Positions 1-7,596 of a stretch of DNA of 22,286 nt are shown here, in pieces. The stretch comes from a bacterium (GTDB lineage Bacteria; Patescibacteriota; Minisyncoccia; UBA6257; 1-14-0-10-44-23). The translations under genes and the position numbers were made by a program. The DNA lies in assembly GCA_030699515.1 (NCBI GenBank), contig JAUYME010000026.1:1-22286 (forward strand), read 5' to 3'. The notes under the pieces were generated by a model. That model made no database searches. It was given only the letters and a program-made list of their open reading frames with translations, and was not told where the DNA came from. Each line of letters starts with the position of its first letter. The stretch's first letter is position 1.

Positions 1-471
1 GCCTTTGCCAGCATTAAGCAAGGATCATTGGCTCATGAGTCTCAAAAACAGCAAGCGGAACAAAAATCCGCCCCACAAACAGATACTGTCCAAGAAGTTC
101 CGGAGCTTGATCAGCCCGAAAACTTTCAGCCCATAGATTCAAACAAGCCGGAAGCTAAACCATCAAGCAAACAGCAGGTTCAACAGGCAGATAGGCCTTT
201 TATGCTTCACGAGGAAACTCCCAAATCACCATCCAATCAACAAAGCATTTCAGCATCCGATTTCTCTTTTGAGCTTCCCGGTGAAGGAAGGCCGGCGCAA
301 GAACCCCGTCAAGAAAAGACAAAAGTAAGTTTTGGCAATTTCTTCAATCGCGTAGCCAAAGAAAAGCAAGCAGAGCAGCCCCAAAAAGTAGAAAGTAAAA
401 AAGAAGCTCCAAAAGTGGTTCACTACAGCGCCTTCCGCACCATGTTAGGAGACCAAGATCCCAAGAAGTAG
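1..471 (+). CDS. C-terminal part of a Pro/Gln-rich protein of the secretion operon (5' end cut off)
   Basis: The reading frame is open from the first base, so this is the end of a longer gene; a TTG at 28 is only an internal codon in an open frame. The visible 157 residues are hydrophilic, rich in Gln, Glu, Lys, Pro and Ser, and predicted disordered, with no membrane segment or recognisable domain. Only the last stretch (after about 100 residues, FGNFFNRVAKEK to the end) looks slightly more ordered. It lies 56 bases upstream of a PrgI-type gene. In related genomes the gene in that place often encodes a large multi-pass membrane protein of the type IV secretion system with a charged tail; that identity is inferred from context only. 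Confidence 0.6.
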   Translation, partial: AFASIKQGSLAHESQKQQAEQKSAPQTDTVQEVPELDQPENFQPIDSNKPEAKPSSKQQVQQADRPFMLHEETPKSPSNQQSISASDFSFELPGEGRPAQEPRQEKTKVSFGNFFNRVAKEKQAEQPQKVESKKEAPKVVHYSAFRTMLGDQDPKK

Positions 472-527
472 AAGTTAATTTCCAAGTTTTTCTATAACCT
501 AAAACCTATCACCTATAAACTAATAAG

Positions 528-1037
528 ATGCAGTTCCAAGTTCCCCAATTCATAGAAATAGAAGATAAGATTGTTGGTCCTTTAACGCTAAAACAATTTG
601 CTTATGTAGCAGTAGGGGCGCTTTTCAGTTTCCTTTTATTTTTTGTCTTTGAATTTCTGCTTTGGCTGATTTTCACCGCTTTTATTGCTTTTATTGCGGT
701 ATCTTTAGGCTTTTTAAAATACAACGGCCGGCCAATGATAGTGATGATTTTTGCCGCGCTGGAATATATGTGGCGCCCGCATTTTTACGTTTGGAAGCGT
801 GAAGACACCCAGCAAACCCTTCCTTCTCTTCCCGAAATTAGCCGTGTTAGAAAATCTGAAGAACAGAAAAAGCCGCTGGAAAATCTTTGGGAAAAGCTTA
901 ACACCACCACCCAGCCAATCCATATGCGCGAAAAAGGAGGCTTGAATATATTCAAAAAAGAGCCGGTTCAGCAATTTGAGGTTCAAAGAAAAGCCACCGG
1001 CGAGCGCCGTGTTTATAAGCGCATAGACTACCGATAA
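528..1037 (+). CDS. PrgI-family inner-membrane protein of a type IV secretion system
   Basis: A 169-residue protein. The N-terminus (MQFQVPQFIEIEDKIVGPLT) followed by two adjacent hydrophobic helices (about residues 22-43 and 45-62) and the FLKYNGRPM turn is the recognisable pattern of the PrgI family, small membrane proteins encoded beside VirB4 in Gram-positive and CPR secretion or conjugation clusters. The remaining 100 residues are hydrophilic and basic and probably cytoplasmic. Its place directly before the VirB4 genes supports a role at the membrane platform of the machine; VirB3-like function is often suggested for this position but cannot be shown here. A TATAAA hexamer (514-519) sits 8 bases before the ATG, and no Shine-Dalgarno sequence is visible. 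Confidence 0.85.
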   Translation: MQFQVPQFIEIEDKIVGPLTLKQFAYVAVGALFSFLLFFVFEFLLWLIFTAFIAFIAVSLGFLKYNGRPMIVMIFAALEYMWRPHFYVWKREDTQQTLPSLPEISRVRKSEEQKKPLENLWEKLNTTTQPIHMREKGGLNIFKKEPVQQFEVQRKATGERRVYKRIDYR

Positions 1038-1342
1038 AAGCATAGGATTTTCAATGTCAAAACGATAATGCTGTATAAAATACTTAACAAAAATAAGCAA
1101 AGAAAAATAAGCAAAGAATTATATAATTCTTTTATTTACAAACTTCAGTTTGTTTCCGAGCGCCAAGCCATGAAGAGCTCGTACTTTACTTTTAAATACA
1201 TCGCGCAGGCTGACGAGCCGAGCGTGAAGAAAATTTTCAGCCAGAAAATTATTCTGCTATTTAAAAGCAAAGTACGAGCGAACACTTTGCTATACTTTCC
1301 TTACTACAACCTATTCACTATTACCTATAACCTACTTTAGTA
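1038..1342. other. 305-base gap with inverted repeats, no convincing gene
   Basis: The gap holds an AT-rich 20-bp perfect palindrome (1113-1132), a small hairpin with 7-bp arms ACAAACT/AGTTTGT (1138-1153), a long 22-bp inverted repeat (1177-1198 with 1258-1279) and a CTATAACCTA-type tract (1304-1337) that runs up to the next start codon. An open frame at 1068-1340 is judged spurious because most of it is made of these repeats. Confidence 0.6.
1177..1279. repeat. 22-bp near-perfect inverted repeat with 59-base spacer
   Basis: The arm 1177-1198 (begins GCTCGTACTTT) pairs with 1258-1279 (ends AAAGTACGAGC) at 21 of 22 positions, the only mismatch being A1188 against C1268. Inside the spacer GGCTGA (1208-1213) can pair with TCAGCC (1237-1242), giving a nested hairpin. 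It could be a miniature mobile element, an RNA structure between PrgI and the next gene, or both. Confidence 0.75.
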
Positions 1343-2041
1343 ATGGACAGCAATCAAATTAATAGGAAAGAGGCCCTCCCATCTCAACAATTTGTTGACG
1401 TAAAGGAAATCAAAGAAGGGGTGGTTGTTTTAAGATCAGGAGGACTGCGTCAGGTTATTATGGTTGCCGGGCTCAATTTTGACCTTAAAAGCGAGCAGGA
1501 ACAGGAAGCAATTATTGGCAGCTACCAAAATTTTCTCAATTCCCTGGACTTCCCTTTGCAAATTTTCATTCACTCAAGAAAAATCAATGTAGATAAGTAC
1601 ATAGATGGCCTTTCCCAGCTTGAAGTCAAAGAAGCAAATCCGCTTCTTCGGACCCAAATTGCAGAATACAGGGAATTTATCCGAACTCTGGTTAGCGAAA
1701 ACGTTATTATGCACAAATCTTTTTTCGTTGTGGTGCCTTACGAGCCAATTCAGCTTGCAGAGGCGGGTAAAAGGGCAAAAACAAAACTTTTCGGCCTATT
1801 TTCAAAGGATAAAGGCAATAAAAAGCAGGAGGTTGACCCTGAAGCGGACCCAAATTTCCAGCAGTATCTAAGCCAAGTTAACCAAAGATCCGATCAGGTA
1901 ATCTCAAGCTTAAATCAAATTGGCCTTCGCGCCGTAGCCTTAAATCACGATGAGACAACCGAACTTTTCTACAATCTTTATAATCCTGAAGCGATAGAGA
2001 AGAAAGGCCTTGAAATAAACAAGGCTAAAGACAATCAATAA
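1343..2041 (+). CDS. VirB4/TraC N-terminal-domain protein (separate polypeptide)
   Basis: A 232-residue soluble protein that matches the pattern of the N-terminal TraC/VirB4 domain: residues about 15-110 (QFVDVKEIKEGVVVLRSGG, then the SEQEQEAIIGSYQNFLNSL helix and LQIFIHSRKINV strand). It has no nucleotide-binding motif. A Lys-rich linker near 145-165 (KTKLFGLFSKDKGNKKQ) separates a C-terminal helical part. The VirB4 motor gene starts one base after the stop codon, so the two are almost certainly cotranslated and probably act as one unit, the single VirB4 of other bacteria being split here. A CTATAACCTA motif ends 8 bases before the ATG. Confidence 0.8.
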   Translation: MDSNQINRKEALPSQQFVDVKEIKEGVVVLRSGGLRQVIMVAGLNFDLKSEQEQEAIIGSYQNFLNSLDFPLQIFIHSRKINVDKYIDGLSQLEVKEANPLLRTQIAEYREFIRTLVSENVIMHKSFFVVVPYEPIQLAEAGKRAKTKLFGLFSKDKGNKKQEVDPEADPNFQQYLSQVNQRSDQVISSLNQIGLRAVALNHDETTELFYNLYNPEAIEKKGLEINKAKDNQ

Positions 2042-2042
2042 T

Positions 2043-3761
2043 ATGGCAAACGATCAGATAAAAAATATAATTGCACCTGCCGCAATAGAAGTGGGCTCAA
2101 ATCACCTGCGTCTTAGCAACAAGCTGACAAAAACCCTTTTCGTTTTTTCCTATCCAAGATATTTAGCCACCGGATGGTTCAGCCCCATAGTCAACTTTCC
2201 CGGTCTTTTAGATGTAAGTATTTTTATGGTACCCATTGAAACCCCAATGGCTCTTAAAAAGTTGCGCCGCAAAGCTACCCAGATTGAAGCCCAGCTAATT
2301 GATCAAGAAGAGAAGGGAATGATTAGAAACCCCATGCTTGAAACTGCCCACCAAGACGTTGAAAATTTAAGAGACTCACTACAGCAATCCAGAGAACACC
2401 TTTTCCATGTCGGCGCCTATATTACTATTTACGCTGACAATGAAAAGGAGCTTAAGCAGCTGGAAGGAGACATAACAAACATTCTTGAAAGCAGGCTTAT
2501 TTATGCAAAACCGGCCCTTTTCCAGCAAATGGAAGGCTTTGCCACCACTTTGCCAATTGGCGAAGACAAGCTTTCTGTTAACACCCCGCTTAATTCCGGC
2601 CCTCTATCCAGCTTTTTCCCTTTTGTTTCCCTTAATCTAACCGCAGAGCAGGGAATTCTTTATGGCATCAACCGCCACAACAACAGCCTTATCATCTTTG
2701 ATCGTTTTGAGCTGGAAAACGCCAACATGGTTATTTTTGCCAAGTCCGGAGCCGGTAAGTCTTATGCCGCCAAGCTTGAAATTCTTCGCCTTTTAATGAC
2801 CGGCACGGATATTCTAGTTGTGGACCCAGAAAATGAATATGAACGCCTTACCCGAGCCGTTGGCGGAAGCTATTTTAGAATTTCTCTTACTTCAAACGAC
2901 CATATTAATCCATTCCAAATTCCGGTAATTCCAAAAGGGGAGGATCCGGCTGAAGTGCTTCGCTCCCACATTGTTAACCTAGCCGGCCTGCTTCGCCTTA
3001 TGGTTGGAAAAATTTCTCCTGAAGAAGAAGCTCTGATTGATAGAGCAATTACTGAAACCTACGCTTCCCGAGATATTGTACCGGGCAAAGATTTCAGCAA
3101 AAAAGAACCGCCGGTACTGAAAGATTTGGAAAACGTACTGCGAAACTTTGAGGGCGGCCAAAGTTTGGGTGAACGTCTTTATCGCTTTACGGAAGGAAGT
3201 TTTGCCGGCTTTGCCAATCAGGCCACCAATATTGATATTAAAAACCGCCTCATTGTTTTCTCTTTAAGAGACCTAGAAGAAGAGCTTCGTCCCATTGCCA
3301 TGTACGTTATCCTTAACTTCATTTGGGCCGTTATTCGCTCTGAACTTAAGCGCCGAGTCGTGGTTGTAGACGAGGCTTGGCTTTTAATGAAAAACCAAGA
3401 CAGCGCCACTTTCTTATTTGGCCTGGTTAAACGAGCTCGAAAATATTATCTTGGCGTAACCACAATTACCCAAGATGTAGAAGACTTTCTACTCTCTCCA
3501 TACGGCCGCCCAATTATCACCAACTCCAGCCTTCAACTCTTGCTTCGTCAATCGCCGGCAATGATAGATACTATTGCAAAAACTTTTGACCTTTCACAAG
3601 GAGAAAGGTCCCTTCTCTTAGAAGGAGATGTTGGCCAGGGGCTTTTCTTTGCCGGTCTAAACCACGTTGCCATTCAAGTTATTGCCTCATATCCCGAAGA
3701 TCGGCTTATTACCACCAACCCCGAAGAGATTTTAAACCAGGAACTTCTGGATGAAGAATAG
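2043..3761 (+). CDS. virB4: VirB4/TraC-family secretion ATPase
   Basis: A 572-residue motor ATPase that would power substrate transfer or pilus assembly at the inner membrane. Walker A is at about residues 233-240 (AKSGAGKS) and Walker B at about 439-446 (VVVVDEAW). The DPENEYERL motif after strand 2 and the TITQDVEDFL helix after Walker B are typical of the VirB4/TraC branch of the HerA/FtsK ATPases. Residues 1-200 hold the rest of the N-terminal region, including a coiled-coil-like stretch (about 70-120). The protein is shorter than usual VirB4 proteins (often near 800) because the first domain is encoded by the gene one base upstream. No transmembrane segment is evident. Confidence 0.92.
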   Translation: MANDQIKNIIAPAAIEVGSNHLRLSNKLTKTLFVFSYPRYLATGWFSPIVNFPGLLDVSIFMVPIETPMALKKLRRKATQIEAQLIDQEEKGMIRNPMLETAHQDVENLRDSLQQSREHLFHVGAYITIYADNEKELKQLEGDITNILESRLIYAKPALFQQMEGFATTLPIGEDKLSVNTPLNSGPLSSFFPFVSLNLTAEQGILYGINRHNNSLIIFDRFELENANMVIFAKSGAGKSYAAKLEILRLLMTGTDILVVDPENEYERLTRAVGGSYFRISLTSNDHINPFQIPVIPKGEDPAEVLRSHIVNLAGLLRLMVGKISPEEEALIDRAITETYASRDIVPGKDFSKKEPPVLKDLENVLRNFEGGQSLGERLYRFTEGSFAGFANQATNIDIKNRLIVFSLRDLEEELRPIAMYVILNFIWAVIRSELKRRVVVVDEAWLLMKNQDSATFLFGLVKRARKYYLGVTTITQDVEDFLLSPYGRPIITNSSLQLLLRQSPAMIDTIAKTFDLSQGERSLLLEGDVGQGLFFAGLNHVAIQVIASYPEDRLITTNPEEILNQELLDEE

Positions 3762-3773
3762 CCAGCTCATTAC

Positions 3774-3782
3774 TGTTATAAT
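3774..3782 (+). promoter_or_regulatory. Extended -10 promoter element before the secreted-protein gene
   Basis: TGTTATAAT matches the extended -10 consensus TGnTATAAT exactly. It ends 6 bases before the ATG at 3789, so transcription would start at or next to the start codon, giving a leaderless mRNA. No -35 match is evident at the normal spacing. It would allow the last three genes of the operon to be transcribed separately from virB4. Confidence 0.5.
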
Positions 3783-3788
3783 TAGCCT

Positions 3789-4469
3789 ATGCAACGCAAA
3801 ATAGCGTTAACTCTTTTGGTATTTCTAGGTCTTTTAGGGGCATCTTTTGCGCTTGCCCAAGAGTCCGGCCCCCAAATTATCATCAGCTGGAAAGCTTCTA
3901 ATTCTTATGCTCCTTCCTTTTTCCAGGGCAAATTGCTTCCCACAAGAAGCTCCCCGGTAAATGCCAGGGTTCTTGTTTTGGAAAACGGCCAAATTCGAAA
4001 TTTGGCTCAAACGGAAATACGCTGGTATCTGAACGGAAAGTTGATTAAATCCGGGCAGGGCCTTACAGAAACACAGATATCTTTTGATCAGCTCGCTAAC
4101 CGCTACAATGAACTTTCTCTAACCTTGCGCCAATACAAAGGAAGTGATTTTAGCAAAAGCGTAGCTTTGCCAATCCATCCTCCAAAAGTTTTATTAAATG
4201 ACGGCAATTTACTTAACTCTTTAAATAAAGATTCTGCCCTGCTAATTGCCCATCCATTCTTTTTCTCAATAGAACAAGCCGGAAGCTTGTTCTTTAATTG
4301 GAAAATCGGCAAGGAAAGCTATACTGCCTCTGGAATATCCGGTAGTCAGGTTGGAATTGATTTGAGCCGGCTTGAACCGGGGGAAGTCCTGGATATCGCC
4401 CTTGAAGTAGAAAATGCTTTAAATTCCCTGGAGAAAGCAAGTTATGAAAAACAGTTTATCGTCCAATGA
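3789..4469 (+). CDS. Secreted protein of the secretion/pilus operon, function unknown
   Basis: A 226-residue protein with a clear signal peptide: MQRK followed by a hydrophobic core and a probable cleavage after Ala23 (ASFALA/QES). The mature part is predicted to be mostly beta-strand, with alternating motifs such as ARVLVLENGQ, TEIRWYLNGKLI and LFFNWKIGKESY that resemble two Ig-like or CARDB-like extracellular modules. This similarity is weak and no family is recognised. The stop codon overlaps the ATG of the pilin gene in an ATGA, which implies translational coupling. An exported protein between VirB4 and the pilin could be a structural or adhesive part of the appendage. Confidence 0.7.
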   Translation: MQRKIALTLLVFLGLLGASFALAQESGPQIIISWKASNSYAPSFFQGKLLPTRSSPVNARVLVLENGQIRNLAQTEIRWYLNGKLIKSGQGLTETQISFDQLANRYNELSLTLRQYKGSDFSKSVALPIHPPKVLLNDGNLLNSLNKDSALLIAHPFFFSIEQAGSLFFNWKIGKESYTASGISGSQVGIDLSRLEPGEVLDIALEVENALNSLEKASYEKQFIVQ

Positions 4470-5638
4470 AGCCTAAATCTCTTATTTTAAAAATAGCTCC
4501 GCTTTTAATCTTTGCTGCCATAGTTTTGCCCGGAGTGGTTTTTGCGCAAGGATCAATTGAGGGCAATGTTGATTTAATTTCTCCCATCGGCCAACAGGGA
4601 AGCAGTGTTAACGTTAAAGGCGCGGGACTGGGTAACTATATTAACAGCATTTATCTTTATGCCATTGGCCTTGGTGCTCTCTTGGCTATGGCGGTAATTA
4701 TTTTTGGCGCCATTAGATATATGACTGAACGGGGCGCGCCGTTTAAGCAGTCTGATGCCAAAACTTGGATTTTTGGAGGAATTATCGGATTAATTATTTT
4801 ACTTTCCGCAACCCTTATCTTAACTACCCTAAATAAGGGGATAAGCGATCTTTCCTTAACCGACCAAGCTGTTGAGTCTGCAAACGAGCTGGCTGCCGGC
4901 GCCGGAGCAGAACACAATCAGGCTTCACAAGGAGTTATTGATGCCAGACAGGCAGCAGTTCAAGATGCAAAGAAGAAAGAAGTGCTAGGAATTGCTGCAA
5001 GAGGAATGGACCCTTATCCTAACCAATGGAATCCAAACAGCCGTCCAGACGACGTTGACCCACTTGTCTGGACCGCCAGCCAGATACTTGACGCCGAATA
5101 CGCACTTTACGACGATGAGACTGCCATAGCAGGATTTTGGGAGGGTCTTCAGGAAGCCTTTAAAAACCATCCCGGTCTTCGTGAGGCCTACTTTAACGCA
5201 AAAGCAAAACGTCAAGGGTACTTGGCCCGTGAAGATAAGCTTCCTACTAGCCGTTTAGATGAAAAAGGGCTGTTTGAAGAATCTGACTACAAGATAATAA
5301 ACCAATACCACTATTCTGAAAGGTACGCCGGCACTAATCACGAAATAGATGAAGTTGATACCGAAGCTGGCGCGAGAGTAAATATGTGGGAAATCCTTGA
5401 AGAAATTAGTCAATACAACGATGTGGAGCAAAGAGATTTTCTTGGGCATCAGGCAGCAAAAAATGGAGTCTACGATGCCTTTGTTAAACAGGTTAAGGAA
5501 AGCCATAATGACCCCAACGTAACACCACGAGATTTCTTAAGGCATATGTACGAAGAAGGCCACAGCAGAGAAAACAACTGGTTGGTCGAAAGAATTGAAG
5601 ACGAAATAAAGGACGGCCGCTTAGGTGAAAACGATTAG
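4466..5638 (+). CDS. VirB2/TrbC-like pilin with long hydrophilic C-terminal extension
   Basis: A 390-residue protein. A signal peptide (about 1-27, ending VVFA/Q) is followed by two hydrophobic helices (about 60-82 and 101-121) separated by a short charged loop (RYMTERGAPFKQSDAK). This two-helix layout, and its place in the operon, fit the VirB2-like pilin family. Ordinary members are about 100-150 residues. Here about 265 further residues follow; they are charged, rich in Asp, Glu, Asn and aromatic residues, with no domain I recognise (for example YHYSERYAGTNHEIDEVD near 285). The tail has no further membrane helix. It overlaps the upstream gene by 4 bases and the downstream gene's possible GTG start by 14. 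Confidence 0.75.
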   Translation: MKPKSLILKIAPLLIFAAIVLPGVVFAQGSIEGNVDLISPIGQQGSSVNVKGAGLGNYINSIYLYAIGLGALLAMAVIIFGAIRYMTERGAPFKQSDAKTWIFGGIIGLIILLSATLILTTLNKGISDLSLTDQAVESANELAAGAGAEHNQASQGVIDARQAAVQDAKKKEVLGIAARGMDPYPNQWNPNSRPDDVDPLVWTASQILDAEYALYDDETAIAGFWEGLQEAFKNHPGLREAYFNAKAKRQGYLAREDKLPTSRLDEKGLFEESDYKIINQYHYSERYAGTNHEIDEVDTEAGARVNMWEILEEISQYNDVEQRDFLGHQAAKNGVYDAFVKQVKESHNDPNVTPRDFLRHMYEEGHSRENNWLVERIEDEIKDGRLGEND

Positions 5639-5642
5639 AAAC

Positions 5643-6734
5643 ATGAAGAAAATAATAACAATCATTCTAGTAGTCCTTATAATCGCCGCTCTCATTTGGA
5701 ATGTTTGGATTATCTTCTTTAGAGAAAAATCCCCAGCTCAAACTCCTGAAACCGTTTTATTAAACGAAGAAGCAAGTCCCCTAGAAACCGGCCAGCAAAG
5801 ATTAAGAAGAATTCAAAATACAACTCGTTCAGCGATTGAAAAACTTTCCAATAGCGAACTTCTTACTGTTAATGCCGGCGGAAAGGTAAATATAATTAAT
5901 CCTGGCGAAGGTACGGAAAGAGAGCTTACTCAGCTTCCGGAAATTCTTGCGTTAATCAACTTACAGGCTATTAGCGAAGAAAGGATTTTATTGCAGACCC
6001 AAACAGATTCCGGTACGGGATTTTATATTTTGCTTAACGCTTCAAACAGCTGGCTTCGCTTGCCAAGTACCGTTAGCACCGCCTCCTTAAACCCCAGCGG
6101 AGACTTAGTTGCCGTGTTCAACGAAAACAGCGGCCAACTGGAAATTTTTGACTACAATAGCCAAGAAACACTTCAAACATTTGCACTTAATTTATACGAT
6201 GTAGTGCTTTCTTGGCCAAATGAAAACACTATCTTACTGCAGTCCGATCCATCGCGCGAAAGCGAAGGATTTTTACTCTCCTTTGACCTGGAAAACGAAA
6301 CACTAGGTCTGCTCCAAGAACGAATAGGGCTTCGTGCGCTAATTTCAGATGATCTATCTGTAACCCTCAGCCTTGAAAGCGGCCCCGTTTCAGAAGCAAA
6401 ACTTTCCATAGTTAAAGATCTGCAAACCTTTCCTCTTAGCTTTACCACAATACCGGATAAATGCAGTTTTGCTTCTTCAGACATTCTTTATTGCGCGATT
6501 CCCGAGCAACAAAATGAAACAGTTGACTATCCCGACTCTTATCTTCAAGGAGCCGCTTACAGCCAAGACAATTTTATTCAACTCAACACAAATTCTCTCA
6601 GTAGCAAAACTGTTTTATCTAGCGCCCAGCACGATCTTAACTTAGACGCAAAAGACTTGGAAATCTTAGGAGAAAAAATCTACTTCATTAACCGCTACGA
6701 CAATCAGCTCTACGAGCTCTCCCTGGAAGAGTAG
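5643..6734 (+). CDS. Membrane-anchored, probably beta-propeller-like exported protein
   Basis: About 363 residues with an N-terminal signal anchor (KKIITIILVVLIIAALIW) and an extracytoplasmic remainder. Repeated strand-rich stretches such as STASLNPSGDLVAVFNENSG and GQLEIFDYNSQETLQTFALN resemble blades of WD40/TolB-like propellers, but no catalytic motif is visible and the family is not recognised. I chose the ATG at 5643, which puts a Lys-Lys pair directly before the helix. A GTG at 5625, in the same frame and overlapping the pilin gene, would add MKTIRN and is equally possible. It is the last gene of the operon; repeats and then a terminator follow. Confidence 0.7.
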   Translation: MKKIITIILVVLIIAALIWNVWIIFFREKSPAQTPETVLLNEEASPLETGQQRLRRIQNTTRSAIEKLSNSELLTVNAGGKVNIINPGEGTERELTQLPEILALINLQAISEERILLQTQTDSGTGFYILLNASNSWLRLPSTVSTASLNPSGDLVAVFNENSGQLEIFDYNSQETLQTFALNLYDVVLSWPNENTILLQSDPSRESEGFLLSFDLENETLGLLQERIGLRALISDDLSVTLSLESGPVSEAKLSIVKDLQTFPLSFTTIPDKCSFASSDILYCAIPEQQNETVDYPDSYLQGAAYSQDNFIQLNTNSLSSKTVLSSAQHDLNLDAKDLEILGEKIYFINRYDNQLYELSLEE

Positions 6735-6738
6735 AGGA

Positions 6739-6762
6739 GTTACGTAACAAGTTACGTAACAA
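6739..6762. repeat. Tandem pair of the palindromic unit GTTACGTAACAA
   Basis: Two identical 12-bp units lie head to tail (6739-6750, 6751-6762). Each contains the 10-bp palindrome GTTACGTAAC. The pair starts 4 bases after the stop codon of the preceding gene. Confidence 0.85.
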
Positions 6763-6815
6763 GCCCGCTCGTCCATCTTGCTCTTCCAAAAATGCACCAC
6801 GACAATTTAAAACTT

Positions 6816-6850
6816 TATCTACTGAGATATCTCAGTAGATATCTCAGTAG
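6816..6850. repeat. 26-bp palindrome plus duplicated half
   Basis: Positions 6816-6841 form a perfect palindrome centred between 6828 and 6829 (half-site TATCTACTGAGAT). The 12-bp word ATATCTCAGTAG occurs at 6827-6838 and again directly after it at 6839-6850, so one half has been duplicated in tandem. Confidence 0.85.
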
Positions 6851-6881
6851 CTCCTCGCTACCTGCCCAGCTCCAGTAGGAT

Positions 6882-6962
6882 TATGGGTCTGATCCGACTG
6901 ATACGACCGATAAGACTGATAAGTCCGGTAAGGCTGATCCGGCTGATAAATCGGATAAAAAG
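6882..6962 (+). repeat. Degenerate tandem array of 9-bp units (consensus GATAAGNCT)
   Basis: Nine units in exact 9-base register: TATGGGTCT, GATCCGACT, GATACGACC, GATAAGACT, GATAAGTCC, GGTAAGGCT, GATCCGGCT, GATAAATCG, GATAAAAAG, then AAG. Units vary at positions 4-9 but keep GAT at the front. A related array lies at 17975-18028. The terminator begins 8 bases after it. Read in the GAT frame the array would encode an Asp/Lys-rich tail ending in TAA, but a TAG lies directly upstream in that frame and no start codon is present. Confidence 0.8.
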
Positions 6963-6969
6963 AAGTAAG

Positions 6970-7006
6970 ATACCACCGTCAGAAGCGGTGGTATTTTATT
7001 TATTTT
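6970..7006 (+). terminator. Rho-independent terminator of the secretion operon
   Basis: A perfect 9-bp stem, ATACCACCG (6970-6978) with CGGTGGTAT (6986-6994), has a 7-base loop and is followed by TTTATTTATTTT. It is oriented to end transcription of the plus-strand operon. Confidence 0.85.
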
Positions 7007-7072
7007 CTCTTTTCCCTACTGCCTACTTGTGCTGCCTGCCCTGCCTGCCCGCCGTAGCTTTAGCGAAGGAGG

Positions 7073-7108
7073 GAGCTTGTTTACCCTGAGCCTGCCGAAG
7101 GGTCGAAG
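7073..7108. repeat. REP-like intergenic element, copy 1
   Basis: The word AGCTTG-TTTACCCTGAGCCTGCCGAA-GGG-TCGAAG recurs at 15754-15790 with one inserted T. It contains the arms ACCCT/AGGGT, and its core (CCTGAGCCTGCCGAAGG) resembles the REP-like sequence CCTGAGCCTGTCGAAGG known from many bacterial genomes. It lies between the terminator and the end of the jag gene. Confidence 0.7.
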
Positions 7109-7134
7109 TAGTGCCTAATCCCTGATGCCTCGTT

Positions 7135-7596
7135 CTAGTCAATTGCCTTTACGGTTATGTGCCTCTCTCGCCCCTCGCCAATGCTTTCCGTTTCAATATC
7201 GGGCCTCATTGAAAGCTCTGTGTGAACAAGGCGGCGTTCGTAAGAATTCATGGCCGGCAAAGCGATGGTTCGCTTTTCTGCCATAGCCTTTTTTGCCGCC
7301 GCTCTGGCCAGCTCGGTAATTAAACGCTCCCGCTCCTTTCTATAATTGTTGATATCAACGTAATAGCGGGTATCGTCTCCAAGCTTTCTGGCAGCTAAAT
7401 CCAAGATATGCTTAATATGCTTAACCAAATCCGGAATCCACTTCTTAAACCATTCATGCTCATCAACAATAATATTGAAGCGGTTGGCCTCACTGTCGTA
7501 TTCAACACTTGCGTCAGTTAGCCCGGTTCTTGCAACAATTTCATTTAAAATACTAAGCAGCTGCTGGCTCTTGTCCGTCTTTTCCATCTTTTCCAT
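7135..7596 (-). CDS. jag: Jag/KhpB-type RNA-binding protein (KH and R3H domains)
   Basis: A 153-residue protein encoded directly after yidC, its usual place. The central part (about 55-100, WIPDLVKHIKHILDLAARKL...YYVDINNYRKERE) fits the divergent KH fold of Jag. The C-terminus (about 112-150, ALPAMNSYERRLVHTEL...GEGRERHITVK) is a clear R3H domain with the conserved Arg and His of the RxxxH signature. The first 45 residues are short compared with Jag proteins that carry a separate N-terminal domain. The ATG lies 44 bases inside the end of yidC; a second in-frame ATG at 7587 is also possible. Jag/KhpB proteins bind RNA and influence cell-envelope growth in Gram-positive bacteria; its role here is inferred from family. 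Confidence 0.88.
   Translation of the reverse strand: MEKMEKTDKSQQLLSILNEIVARTGLTDASVEYDSEANRFNIIVDEHEWFKKWIPDLVKHIKHILDLAARKLGDDTRYYVDINNYRKERERLITELARAAAKKAMAEKRTIALPAMNSYERRLVHTELSMRPDIETESIGEGRERHITVKAID

Larger units (their letters stand above)
6735..7134. other. 400-base gap between convergent operons, filled with repeats and a terminator
   Basis: In order: a tandem pair of GTTACGTAACAA (6739-6762), a 26-bp palindrome with one half-copy duplicated (6816-6850), a run of nine 9-bp units (6882-6962), a strong terminator (6970-7006), C-rich words (7020-7055) and a REP-like element (7073-7108). No gene is supported; an open frame at 6883-7089 encodes only a periodic Ile/Arg/Leu peptide from the 9-bp units. 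Confidence 0.7.

Noticed and set aside
1068..1340. Open frame of 90 codons after the PrgI gene
   Set aside because: Most of it is composed of the palindrome and inverted repeat of that gap and it ends in the pyrimidine tract; the peptide resembles no family.
6891..6968. Asp/Lys-rich peptide tail in the GAT frame ending in TAA
   Set aside because: A TAG directly upstream and no start codon; could be a relic, but nothing supports translation.
6883..7089. Open frame of 68 codons (Ile/Arg/Leu periodic)
   Set aside because: It is a by-product of the 9-bp units and runs through the terminator hairpin.
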